NCBI GenBank assembly: GCA_030435675.1
Contig: JAUCMV010000015.1
Span: forward strand, 1 to 58,563
Direction: 5' to 3'
Source: Steinernema hermaphroditum
Lineage: Eukaryota; Nematoda; Chromadorea; Rhabditida; Steinernematidae
DNA length: 58,563 nucleotides
This document shows, in pieces, positions 1 to 11,897 of this stretch. The first letter of the stretch is position 1. Each line of letters starts with the position of its first letter. The translations under genes were made by a program, and so were the position numbers. The notes beneath the pieces are model-generated. The model saw nothing but the letters and a program-made list of their open reading frames with translations. It was not told the DNA's origin and did not search any database.

Positions 1-3000
1 CGTGCAGTTCTGCAAGATCCAATCATAAAAATGCTATGGTACTTTGGAGCAGGAGGGTCAGATGCAGAGCTCTTGGTGTGAGCAAGGGCCCTGCTGTCTC
101 GAATTGAAAGTTTTGCAGGAAACTAAGATAGTCCACAGTAATCCCAACGGGAATAGGCGCGTTCGATCAGGCTCGTGCAGTTCTACAAGATCCAGTCATA
201 AAAATGCTATGGTACTTTGGAGCAGGAGGGTCAGATGCTGAACTCTTTGTATGAACAAGGTCCTATCTGTCTCGAATCGAAAGTTTTGCAGGAAACTAAG
301 ATAGTCCACAGTAAATCCAACGAGAGTAGGCGCGTTCGATCAGGCTCGTGCAGTTCTACAAGATCCAGTCATAAAAATGCTATGGTACTTTGGAGCAGGA
401 GGGTCAGATGCAGAACTCTTTGTATGAACAAGGCCCTATCTGTCTCGAATTGAAAGTTTTGCAGGAAACTAAGATAGTCCACAGTAAATCCAACGAGAGT
501 AGGCGCGTTCGATCAGGCTCGTGCAGTTCTACACGATCCAATCATAAAAATTCGAGCGGAGGGGTCAGATGCATAACTCTTGGTGTGAGCAAGGGCCCTG
601 CTGTCTCGAATTGAAAGTTTTGCAGGAAAGTAAGATAGTCCACAGTAAATCCAACGAGAGTAGGCGCGTTCGATCAGGCTCGTGCAGTTCTACAAGATCC
701 AATCATAAAAATGCTATGGTACTTTGGAGCAGGAGGGGTCAGATGCATAACTCTTTGTATGAGCAAGGGCCCTGCTGTCTCGAATTGAAAGTTTTGCAGG
801 AAACTAAGATAGTCCACAGTAAATCCAACGAGAGTAGGCGCGTTCGATCAGGCTCGTGCAGTTCTACAAGATCCAATCATAAAAATGCTATGGTACTTTG
901 GAGCAGGAGGGTCAGATGCAGAGCTCTTGGTGTGAGCAAGGGCCCTGCTGTCTCGAATTGAAAGTTTTGCAGGAAACTAAGATAGTCCACAGTAATCCCA
1001 ACGGGAATAGGCGCGTTCGATCAGGCTCGTGCAGTTCTACAAGATCCAGTCATAAAAATGCTATGGTACTTTGGAGCAGGAGGGTCAGATGCAGAACTCT
1101 TTGTATGAACAAGGCCCTATCTGTCTCGAATTGAAAGTTTTGCAGGAAACTAAGATAGTCCACAGTAAATCCAACGGGAATAGGCGCGTTCGATCAGGCT
1201 CGTGCAGTTCTACACGATCCAATCATAAAAAATGGTACTTTGGAGCGGAGGGTCAGATGCATAACTCTTTGTATGAGCAAGGGCCCTGCTGTCTCGAATT
1301 GAAAGTTTTGCAGGAAACTAAGATAGTCCACAGTAAATCCAACGAGAGTAGGCGCGTTCGATCAGGCTCGTGCAGTTCTACAAGATCCAATCATAAAAAT
1401 GCTATGGTACTTTGGAGCAGGAGGGTCAGATGCAGAACTCTTTGTATGATCAAGGGCCCTATCTGTCTCGAATTGAAAGTTTTGCAGGAAACTAAGATAG
1501 TCCACAGTAAATCCAACGAGAGTAGGCGCGTTCGATCAGGCTCGTGCAGTTCTACAAGATCCAGTCATAAAAATGCTATGGTACTTTGGAGCAGGAGGGT
1601 CAGATGCAGAACTCTTTGTATGAACAAGGCCCTATCTGTCTCGAATTGAAAGTTTTGCAGGAAACTAAGATAGTCCACAGTAAATCCAACGGGAATAGGC
1701 GCGTTCGATCAGGCTCGTGCAGTTCTACACGATCCAATCATAAAAATTCGGAGCTGGAGGGGGTCAGATGCATAACTCTTTGTATGAGCAAGGGCCCTGC
1801 TGTCTCGAATTGAAAGTTTTGCAGGAAACTAAGATAGTCCACAGTAAATCCAACGAGAGTAGGCGCGTTCGATCAGGCTCGTGCAGTTCTACAAGATCCA
1901 GTCATAAAAATGCTATGGTACTTTGGAGCAGGAGGGTCAGATGCAGAACTCTTTGTATGAACAAGGCCCTATCTGTCTCGAATTGAAAGTTTTGCAGGAA
2001 ACTAAGATAGTCCACAGTAATTCCAACGGGAATAGGCGCGTTCGATCAGGCTCGTGCAGTTCTACAAGATCCAATCATAAAAATGCTATGGTACTTTGGA
2101 GCAGGAGGGTCAGATGCAGAGCTCTTGGTGTGAGCAAGGGCCCTGCTGTCTCGAATTGAAAGTTTTGCAGGAAACTAAGATAGTCCACAGTAATCCCAAC
2201 GGGAATAGGCGCGTTCGATCAGGCTCGTGCAGTTCTACAAGATCCAATCATAAAAATTGGAGCGGAGGGGTCAGATGCAGAGCTCTTGGTGTGAGCAAGG
2301 GCCCTGCTGTCTCGAATTGAAAGTTTTGCAGGAAACTAAGATAGTCCACAGTAAATCCAACGAGAGTAGGCGCGTTCGATCAGGCTCGTGCAGTTCTGCA
2401 AGATCCAATCATAAAAATGCTATGGTACTTTGGAGCAGGAGGGTCAGATGCAGAGCTCTTGGTGTGAGCAAGGGCCCTGCTGTCTCGAATTGAAAGTTTT
2501 GCAGGAAACTAAGATAGTCCACAGTAATCCCAACGGGAATAGGCGCGTTCGATCAGGCTCGTGCAGTTCTACAAGATCCAGTCATAAAAATGCTATGGTA
2601 CTTTGGAGCAGGAGGGTCAGATGCAGAACTCTTTGTATGAACAAGGCCCTATCTGTCTCGAATTGAAAGTTTTGCAGGAAACTAAGATAGTCCACAGTAA
2701 ATCCAACGAGAGTAGGCGCGTTCGATCAGGCTCGTGCAGTTCTACACGATCCAATCATAAAAATTGGAGCGGAGGGGTCAGATGCATAACTCTTGGTGTG
2801 AGCAAGGGCCCTGCTGTCTCGAATTGAAAGTTTTGCAGGAAACTAAGATAGTCCACAGTAAATCCAACGAGAGTAGGCGCGTTCGATCAGGCTCGTGCAG
2901 TTCTACAAGATCCAATCATAAAAATGCTATGGTACTTTGGAGCAGGAGGGTCACATGCAGAGCTCTTGGTGTGAGCAAGGGCCCTGCTGTCTCGAATTGA

Positions 3001-4137
3001 AAGTTTTGCAGGAAACTAAGATAGTCCACAGTAAATCCAACGAGAGTAGGCGCGTTCGATCAGGCTCGTGCAGTTCTACAAGATCCAATCATAAAAATGC
3101 TATGGTACTTTGGAGCAGGAGGGTCAGATGCAGAGCTCTTGGTGTGAGCAAGGGCCCTGCTGTCTCGAATTGAAAGTTTTGCAGGAAACTAAGATAGTCC
3201 ACAGTAATCCCAACGGGAATAGGCGCGTTCGATCAGGCTCGTGCAGTTCTACAAGATCCAGTCATAAAAATGCTATGGTACTTTGGAGCAGGAGGGTCAG
3301 ATGCAGAACTCTTTGTATGAACAAGGCCCTATCTGTCTCGAATCGAAAGTTTTGCAGGAAACTAAGATAGTCCACAGTAAATCCAACGAGAGTAGGCGCG
3401 TTCGATCAGGCTCGTGCAGTTCTACAAGATCCAGTCATAAAAATGCTATGGTACTTTGGAGCAGGAGGGTCAGATGCAGAACTCTTTGTATGAACAAGGC
3501 CCTATCTGTCTCGAATTGAAAGTTTTGCAGGAAACTAAGATAGTCCACAGTAAATCCAACGAGAGTAGGCGCGTTCGATCAGGCTCGTGCAGTTCTACAC
3601 GATCCAATCATAAAAATTTTGGAGCGGAGCGGTCAGATGCATAACTCTTTGTATGAGCAAGGGCCCTGCTGTCTCGAATTGAAAGTTTTGCAGGAAACTA
3701 AGATAGTCCACAGTAATCCCAACGAGAGTAGGCGCGTTCGATCAGGCTCGTGCAGTTCTACAAGATCCAATCATAAAAATGCTATGGTACTTTGGAGCAG
3801 GAGGGTCAGATGCAGAACTCTTTGTATGAACAAGGCCCTATCTGTCTCGAATTGAAAGTTTTGCAGGAAACTAAGATAGTCCACAGTAATCCCAACGGGA
3901 ATAGGCGCGTTCGATCAGGCTCGTGCAGTTCTACAAGATCCAATCATAAAAATGCTATGGTACTTTGGAGCAGGAGGGTCAGATGCAGAGCTCTTGGTGT
4001 GAGCAAGGGCCCTGCTGTCTCGAATTGAAAGTTTTGCAGGAAACTAAGATAGTCCACAGTAATCCCAACGGGAATAGGCGCGTTCGATCAGGCTCGTGCA
4101 GTTCTACAAGATCCAATCATAAAAATGCTATGGTACT
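1..4137 (+). repeat. Heterogeneous satellite zone
   Basis: Monomers of S, N, N-IS and H type with both K and P cassettes follow one another without a clean higher-order period. The zone holds several one-off hinges (545-577, 1225-1255, 1741-1770, 3611-3640), two hybrids with cataactcttgg (about 554 and 2764), one gatcaagggccctatctg chimera (1446), and mixed middle cassettes (aaatccaacgggaa near 1165 and 1682, aattccaacggg near 2020, aatcccaacgagag near 3716). The three-unit order S-P, N-IS, N with acgatcc tail occurs at 44-553 and again at 3110-3618, which suggests an old duplication. Confidence 0.85.
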
Positions 4138-5348
4138 TTGGAGCGGAGGGGTCAGATGCATAACTCTTTGTATGAGCAAGGGCCCTGCTGTCTCGAATTG
4201 AAAGTTTTGCAGGAAACTAAGATAGTCCACAGTAAATCCAACGAGAGTAGGCGCGTTCGATCAGGCTCGTGCAGTTCTACAAGATCCAATCATAAAAATG
4301 CTATGGTACTTTGGAGCAGGAGGGTCAGATGCAGAGCTCTTGGTGTGAACAAGGCCCTATCTGTCTCGAATTGAAAGTTTTGCAGGAAACTAAGATAGTC
4401 CACAGTAATCCCAACGGGAATAGGCGCGTTCGATCAGGCTCGTGCAGTTCTACAAGATCCAGTCATAAAAATGCTATGGTACTTTGGAGCAGGAGGGTCA
4501 GATGCAGAACTCTTTGTATGAACAAGGTCCTATCTGTCTCGAATCGAAAGTTTTGCAGGAAACTAAGATAGTCCACAGTAAATCCAACGAGAGTAGGCGC
4601 GTTCGATCAGGCTCGTGCAGTTCTACAAGATCCAATCATAAAAATGCTATGGTACTTTGGAGCAGGAGGGTCAGATGCAGAGCTCTTGGTGTGAGCAAGG
4701 GCCCTGCTGTCTCGAATTGAAAGTTTTGCAGGAAACTAAGATAGTCCACAGTAAATCCAACGAGAGTAGGCGCGTTCGATCAGGCTCGTGCAGTTCTACA
4801 AGATCCAATCATAAAAATGCTATGGTACTTTGGAGCAGGAGGGTCAGATGCAGAGCTCTTGGTGTGAACAAGGCCCTATCTGTCTCGAATTGAAAGTTTT
4901 GCAGGAAACTAAGATAGTCCACAGTAATCCCAACGGGAATAGGCGCGTTCGATCAGGCTCGTGCAGTTCTACAAGATCCAATCATAAAAATGCTATGGTA
5001 CTTTGGAGCGGAGGGGTCAGATGCATAACTCTTTGTATGAGCAAGGGCCCTGCTGTCTCGAATTGAAAGTTTTGCAGGAAACTAAGATAGTCCACAGTAA
5101 ATCCAACGAGAGTAGGCGCGTTCGATCAGGCTCGTGCAGTTCTACAAGATCCAATCATAAAAATGCTATGGTACTTTGGAGCAGGAGGGTCAGATGCAGA
5201 GCTCTTGGTGTGAACAAGGCCCTATCTGTCTCGAATTGAAAGTTTTGCAGGAAACTAAGATAGTCCACAGTAATCCCAACGGGAATAGGCGCGTTCGATC
5301 AGGCTCGTGCAGTTCTACAAGATCCAGTCATAAAAATGCTATGGTACT

Positions 5349-5521
5349 TTGGAGCAGGAGGGTCAGATGCAGAACTCTTTGTATGAACAAGGTCCTATCT
5401 GTCTCGAATCGAAAGTTTTGCAGGAAACTAAGATAGTCCACAGTAAATCCAACGAGAGTAGGCGCGTTCGATCAGGCTCGTGCAGTTCTACAAGATCCAA
5501 TCATAAAAATGCTATGGTACT
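5349..5521 (+). repeat. Exemplar 173-bp monomer, N-IS type
   Basis: This typical full-length unit begins at TTGGAGC. In order it holds the G-rich hinge end (ggagcaggagggtcag), an N front (agaactctttgtatgaac), the ggtcctatctg and gaatcgaaag markers that define the IS subtype, the invariant middle (ttttgcaggaaactaagata), the K cassette (aaatccaacgagag), the CpG-rich core (aggcgcgttcgatcagg), the tail aagatccaatcat and the A-tract with the 12 bp (gctatggtactt) that short monomers lack. The gaatcg/gaattg difference is a C/T change at a CpG and adds a TCGA site to IS monomers. Confidence 0.95.
5472..5488 (+). other. Conserved CpG-rich core of the monomer (exemplar)
   Basis: The stretch from ggcgcgttcgatcagg onward into ctcgtgcag is almost invariant across all monomers; only isolated changes were noticed (34400, 34907, 37779, 58123). 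It carries four of the six CpG of the unit. The outer bases gcgcg and cgtgc can pair with one G-T wobble, an imperfect dyad. A conserved block inside a shuffled monomer is a candidate binding site for a satellite-associated protein, but the sequence alone does not show function. Confidence 0.6.
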
Positions 5522-7251
5522 TTGGAGCAGGAGGGTCAGATGCAGAGCTCTTGGTGTGAGCAAGGGCCCTGCTGTCTCGAATTGAAAGTTTTGCAGGAAA
5601 CTAAGATAGTCCACAGTAAATCCAACGAGAGTAGGCGCGTTCGATCAGGCTCGTGCAGTTCTACAAGATCCAATCATAAAAATGCTATGGTACTTTGGAG
5701 CAGGAGGGTCAGATGCAGAGCTCTTGGTGTGAACAAGGCCCTATCTGTCTCGAATTGAAAGTTTTGCAGGAAACTAAGATAGTCCACAGTAATCCCAACG
5801 GGAATAGGCGCGTTCGATCAGGCTCGTGCAGTTCTACAAGATCCAATCATAAAAATGCTATGGTACTTTGGAGCAGGAGGGTCAGATGCAGAGCTCTTGG
5901 TGTGAGCAAGGGCCCTGCTGTCTCGAATTGAAAGTTTTGCAGGAAACTAAGATAGTCCACAGTAAATCCAACGAGAGTAGGCGCGTTCGATCAGGCTCGT
6001 GCAGTTCTACAAGATCCAATCATAAAAATGCTATGGTACTTTGGAGCAGGAGGGTCAGATGCAGAACTCTTTGTATGAACAAGGCCCTATCTGTCTCGAA
6101 TTGAAAGTTTTGCAGGAAACTAAGATAGTCCACAGTAAATCCAACGAGAGTAGGCGCGTTCGATCAGGCTCGTGCAGTTCTACAAGATCCAGTCATAAAA
6201 ATGCTATGGTACTTTGGAGCAGGAGGGTCAGATGCAGAGCTCTTGGTGTGAGCAAGGGCCCTGCTGTCTCGAATTGAAAGTTTTGCAGGAAACTAAGATA
6301 GTCCACAGTAATCCCAACGGGAATAGGCGCGTTCGATCAGGCTCGTGCAGTTCTACAAGATCCAGTCATAAAAATGCTATGGTACTTTGGAGCAGGAGGG
6401 TCAGATGCAGAACTCTTTGTATGAACAAGGTCCTATCTGTCTCGAATCGAAAGTTTTGCAGGAAACTAAGATAGTCCACAGTAAATCCAACGAGAGTAGG
6501 CGCGTTCGATCAGGCTCGTGCAGTTCTACAAGATCCAATCATAAAAATGCTATGGTACTTTGGAGCAGGAGGGTCAGATGCAGAGCTCTTGGTGTGAGCA
6601 AGGGCCCTGCTGTCTCGAATTGAAAGTTTTGCAGGAAACTAAGATAGTCCACAGTAAATCCAACGAGAGTAGGCGCGTTCGATCAGGCTCGTGCTGTTCT
6701 ACAAGATCCAATCATAAAAATGCTATGGTACTTTGGAGCAGGAGGGTCAGATGCAGAGCTCTTGGTGTGAACAAGGCCCTATCTGTCTCGAATTGAAAGT
6801 TTTGCAGGAAACTAAGATAGTCCACAGTAATCCCAACGGGAATAGGCGCGTTCGATCAGGCTCGTGCAGTTCTACAAGATCCAATCATAAAAATGCTATG
6901 GTACTTTGGAGCAGGAGGGTCAGATGCAGAGCTCTTGGTGTGAGCAAGGGCCCTGCTGTCTCGAATTGAAAGTTTTGCAGGAAACTAAGATAGTCCACAG
7001 TAAATCCAACGAGAGTAGGCGCGTTCGATCAGGCTCGTGCAGTTCTACAAGATCCAATCATAAAAATGCTATGGTACTTTGGAGCAGGAGGGTCAGATGC
7101 AGAACTCTTTGTATGAACAAGGCCCTATCTGTCTCGAATTGAAAGTTTTGCAGGAAACTAAGATAGTCCACAGTAAATCCAACGAGAGTAGGCGCGTTCG
7201 ATCAGGCTCGTGCAGTTCTACAAGATCCAGTCATAAAAATGCTATGGTACT

Positions 7252-8103
7252 TTGGAGCAGGAGGGTCAGATGCAGAACTCTTTGTATGAACAAGGCCCTA
7301 TCTGTCTCGAATTGAAAGTTTTGCAGGAAACTAAGATAGTCCACAGTAAATCCAACGAGAGTAGGCGCGTTCGATCAGGCTCGTGCAGTTCTACACGATC
7401 CAATCATAAAAATTGGAGCGGAGCGGTCAGATGCATAACTCTTTGTATGAGCAAGGGCCCTGCCGTCTCGAATTGAAAGTTTTGCAGGAAACTAAGATAG
7501 TCCACAGTAAATCCAACGAGAGTAGGCGCGTTCGATCAGGCTCGTGCAGTTCTACAAGATCCAATCATAAAAATGCTATGGTACTTTGGAGCAGGAGGGT
7601 CAGATGCAGAACTCTTTGTATGAACAAGGTCCTATCTGTCTCGAATTGAAAGTTTTGCAGGAAACTAAGATAGTCCACAGTAAATCCAACGAGAGTAGGC
7701 GCGTTCGATCAGGCTCGTGCAGTTCTACAAGATCCAATCATAAAAATGCTATGGTACTTTGGAGCAGGAGGGTCAGATGCAGAACTCTTGGTGTGAGCAA
7801 GGGCCCTGCTGTCTCGAATTGAAAGTTTTGCAGGAAACTAAGATAGTCCACAGTAATCCCAACGGGAATAGGCGCGTTCGATCAGGCTCGTGCAGTTCTA
7901 CAAGATCCAGTCATAAAAATGTATGGTATTTGGAGCAGGAGCGGTCAGATGCATAACTCTTTGTATGAGCAAGGGCCCTGCTGTCTCGAATTGAAAGTTT
8001 TGCAGGAAACTAAGATAGTCCACAGTAAATCCAACGAGAGTAGGCGCGTTCGATCAGGCTCGTGCAGTTCTACAAGATCCAATCATAAAAATGCTATGGT
8101 ACT
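7252..8103 (+). repeat. Linker monomers with alpha short unit and odd hinge
   Basis: Five monomers join the 6-mer block to the 20-mer block. They include the first exact alpha short unit (7252-7412), an H monomer with a private ccctgccgtc, an N with ggtcctatctg but gaattg, and the irregular hinge at 7911-7950. That hinge lacks two cytosines of the full form and has the extended ggagcaggagcggtc. Confidence 0.8.
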
Positions 8104-11100
8104 TTGGAGCAGGAGGGTCAGATGCAGAACTCTTTGTATGAACAAGGTCCTATCTGTCTCGAATCGAAAGTTTTGCAGGAAACTAAGATAGTCCACAGTA
8201 AATCCAACGAGAGTAGGCGCGTTCGATCAGGCTCGTGCAGTTCTACAAGATCCAATCATAAAAATGCTATGGTACTTTGGAGCAGGAGGGTCAGATGCAG
8301 AGCTCTTGGTGTGAGCAAGGGCCCTGCTGTCTCGAATTGAAAGTTTTGCAGGAAACTAAGATAGTCCACAGTAAATCCAACGAGAGTAGGCGCGTTCGAT
8401 CAGGCTCGTGCAGTTCTACAAGATCCAATCATAAAAATGCTATGGTACTTTGGAGCAGGAGGGTCAGATGCAGAGCTCTTGGTGTGAGCAAGGGCCCTGC
8501 TGTCTCGAATCGAAAGTTTTGCAGGAAACTAAGATAGTCCACAGTAAATCCAACGAGAGTAGGCGCGTTCGATCAGGCTCGTGCAGTTCTACAAGATCCA
8601 ATCATAAAAATGCTATGGTACTTTGGAGCAGGAGGGTCAGATGCAGAGCTCTTGGTGTGAGCAAGGGCCCTGCTGTCTCGAATCGAAAGTTTTGCAGGAA
8701 ACTAAGATAGTCCACAGTAAATCCAACGAGAGTAGGCGCGTTCGATCAGGCTCGTGCAGTTCTACAAGATCCAATCATAAAAATGCTATGGTACTTTGGA
8801 GCAGGAGGGTCAGATGCAGAGCTCTTGGTGTGAGCAAGGGCCCTGCTGTCTCGAATCGAAAGTTTTGCAGGAAACTAAGATAGTCCACAGTAAATCCAAC
8901 GAGAGTAGGCGCGTTCGATCAGGCTCGTGCAGTTCTACAAGATCCAATCATAAAAATGCTATGGTACTTTGGAGCAGGAGGGTCAGATGCAGAGCTCTTG
9001 GTGTGAGCAAGGGCCCTGCTGTCTCGAATCGAAAGTTTTGCAGGAAACTAAGATAGTCCACAGTAAATCCAACGAGAGTAGGCGCGTTCGATCAGGCTCG
9101 TGCAGTTCTACAAGATCCAGTCATAAAAATGCTATGGTACTTTGGAGCAGGAGGGTCAGATGCAGAACTCTTTGTATGAACAAGGCCCTATCTGTCTCGA
9201 ATTGAAAGTTTTGCAGGAAACTAAGATAGTCCACAGTAAATCCAACGAGAGTAGGCGCGTTCGATCAGGCTCGTGCAGTTCTACAAGATCCAATCATAAA
9301 AATGCTATGGTACTTTGGAGCAGGAGGGTCAGATGCAGAGCTCTTGGTGTGAGCAAGGGCCCTGCTGTCTCGAATCGAAAGTTTTGCAGGAAACTAAGAT
9401 AGTCCACAGTAAATCCAACGAGAGTAGGCGCGTTCGATCAGGCTCGTGCAGTTCTACAAGATCCAGTCATAAAAATGCTATGGTACTTTGGAGCAGGAGG
9501 GTCAGATGCAGAACTCTTTGTATGAACAAGGCCCTGTCTGTCTCGAATTGAAAGTTTTGCAGGAAACTAAGATAGTCCACAGTAAATCCAACGAGAGTAG
9601 GCGCGTTCGATCAGGCTCGTGCAGTTCTACAAGATCCAATCATAAAAATGCTATGGTACTTTGGAGCAGGAGGGTCAGATGCAGAACTCTTTGTATGAAC
9701 AAGGTCCTATCTGTCTCGAATCGAAAGTTTTGCAGGAAACTAAGATAGTCCACAGTAAATCCAACGAGAGTAGGCGCGTTCGATCAGGCTCGTGCAGTTC
9801 TACAAGATCCAGTCATAAAAATGCTATGGTACTTTGGAGCAGGAGGGTCAGATGCAGAACTCTTTGTATGAACAAGGCCCTATCTGTCTCGAATTGAAAG
9901 TTTTGCAGGAAACTAAGATAGTCCACAGTAAATCCAACGAGAGTAGGCGCGTTCGATCAGGCTCGTGCAGTTCTACAAGATCCAATCATAAAAATGCTAT
10001 GGTACTTTGGAGCAGGAGGGTCAGATGCAGAACTCTTTGTATGAACAAGGCCCTATCTGTCTCGAATTGAAAGTTTTGCAGGAAACTAAGATAGTCCACA
10101 GTAAATCCAACGAGAGTAGGCGCGTTCGATCAGGCTCGTGCAGTTCTACACGATCCAATCATAAAAATTGGAGCGGAGCGGTCAGATGCATAACTCTTTG
10201 TATGAGCAAGGGCCCTGCTGTCTCGAATTGAAAGTTTTGCAGGAAACTAAGATAGTCCACAGTAAATCCAACGAGAGTAGGCGCGTTCGATCAGGCTCGT
10301 GCAGTTCTACAAGATCCAGTCATAAAAATGCTATGGTACTTTGGAGCAGGAGGGTCAGATGCAGAACTCTTTGTATGAACAAGGCCCTATCTGTCTCGAA
10401 TTGAAAGTTTTGCAGGAAACTAAGATAGTCCACAGTAATCCCAACGGGAATAGGCGCGTTCGATCAGGCTCGTGCAGTTCTACAAGATCCAATCATAAAA
10501 ATGCTATGGTACTTTGGAGCAGGAGGGTCAGATGCAGAGCTCTTGGTGTGAGCAAGGGCCCTGCTGTCTCGAATTGAAAGTTTTGCAGGAAACTAAGATA
10601 GTCCACAGTAAATCCAACGAGAGTAGGCGCGTTCGATCAGGCTCGTGCAGTTCTACAAGATCCAATCATAAAAATGCTATGGTACTTTGGAGCAGGAGGG
10701 TCAGATGCAGAACGCTTTGTATGAACAAGGTCCTATCTGTCTCGAATCGAAAGTTTTGCAGGAAACTAAGATAGTCCACAGTAAATCCAACGAGAGTAGG
10801 CGCGTTCGATCAGGCTCGTGCAGTTCTACAAGATCCAATCATAAAAATGCTATGGTACTTTGGAGCAGGAGGGTCAGATGCAGAACTCTTTGTATGAACA
10901 AGGCCCTATCTGTCTCGAATCGAAAGTTTTGCAGGAAACTAAGATAGTCCACAGTAATCCCAACGGGAATAGGCGCGTTCGATCAGGCTCGTGCAGTTCT
11001 ACAAGATCCAATCATAAAAATGCTATGGTACTTTGGAGCAGGAGGGTCAGATGCAGAGCTCTTGGTGTGAGCAAGGGCCCTGCTGTCTCGAATCGAAAGT

Positions 11101-11724
11101 TTTGCAGGAAACTAAGATAGTCCACAGTAAATCCAACGAGAGTAGGCGCGTTCGATCAGGCTCGTGCAGTTCTACAAGATCCAGTCATAAAAATGCTATG
11201 GTACTTTGGAGCAGGAGGGTCAGATGCAGAACTCTTTGTATGAACAAGGCCCTATCTGTCTCGAATCGAAAGTTTTGCAGGAAACTAAGATAGTCCACAG
11301 TAAATCCAACGAGAGTAGGCGCGTTCGATCAGGCTCGTGCAGTTCTACAAGATCCAATCATAAAAATGCTATGGTACTTTGGAGCAGGAGGGTCAGATGC
11401 AGAGCTCTTTGTATGAACAAGGTCCTATCTGTCTCGAATCGAAAGTTTTGCAGGAAACTAAGATAGTCCACAGTAAATCCAACGAGAGTAGGCGCGTTCG
11501 ATCAGGCTCGTGCAGTTCTACAAGATCCAATCATAAAAATGCTATGGTACTTTGGAGCAGGAGGGTCAGATGCAGAACTCTTTGTATGAACAAGGTCCTA
11601 TCTGTCTCGAATCGAAAGTTTTGCAGGAAACTAAGATAGTCCACAGTAAATCCAACGAGAGTAGGCGCGTTCGATCAGGCTCGTGCAGTTCTACAAGATC
11701 CAATCATAAAAATGCTATGGTACT

Positions 11725-11897
11725 TTGGAGCAGGAGGGTCAGATGCAGAGCTCTTGGTGTGAGCAAGGGCCCTGCTGTCTCGAATTGAAAGTTTTGCAGG
11801 AAACTAAGATAGTCCACAGTAAATCCAACGAGAGTAGGCGCGTTCGATCAGGCTCGTGCAGTTCTACAAGATCCAATCATAAAAATGCTATGGTACT
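11725..11897 (+). repeat. Exemplar 173-bp monomer, S type
   Basis: S monomers differ from N over about 30 bases. They read agagctcttggtgtgagc and then gggccctgctg where N reads agaactctttgtatgaac and ggccctatctg. This gives S two 8-bp palindromes, agagctct and agggccct, that N lacks. The front block is inherited as a unit in most copies. Recombinants joining an S left half to an N right half occur, for example at 4311, 4830, 5176, 5695 and 6733. Confidence 0.93.

Larger units (their letters stand above)
4138..5867 (+). repeat. 5-mer higher-order repeat, 865 bp x 2
   Basis: The unit order H, S/N hybrid with P, N-IS, S, S/N hybrid with P runs 4138-5002 and repeats at 5003-5867 with an exact 865-bp offset (5 x 173). 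The marker is the hybrid front agagctcttggtgtgaac followed by ggccctatctg. Both copies open with the ggagcggaggggtc hinge in a full 173-bp unit. Confidence 0.88.
5349..7251 (+). repeat. 6-mer higher-order repeat, 1038 bp
   Basis: The order N-IS, S, S/N hybrid with P, S, N, S-P occupies 5349-6386. It recurs from 6387 with an offset of 1038 bp (6 x 173) until it diverges at 7252, where an alpha short monomer follows. The block overlaps the second 865-bp repeat, so the 6-mer probably derives from the 5-mer by unequal exchange (inference). Position 6695 carries a private A-to-T change in one copy only. Confidence 0.85.

Noticed and set aside
5472..5500. tRNA gene or tRNA-derived SINE (gttcgatca resembles a B box)
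   Set aside because: Only about six of eleven B-box positions match, I see no A box at the right distance, and no cloverleaf can be drawn.
5440..5500. CENP-B box
   Set aside because: TTCG and ACGGG motifs occur, but not in the TTCGnnnnAnnCGGG spacing on either strand.
7911..7950. New promoter or TATA box (cataaaaatg with following ATG)
   Set aside because: It is present in every full monomer, its downstream ATG frames are 16-32 codons, and nothing else supports initiation.
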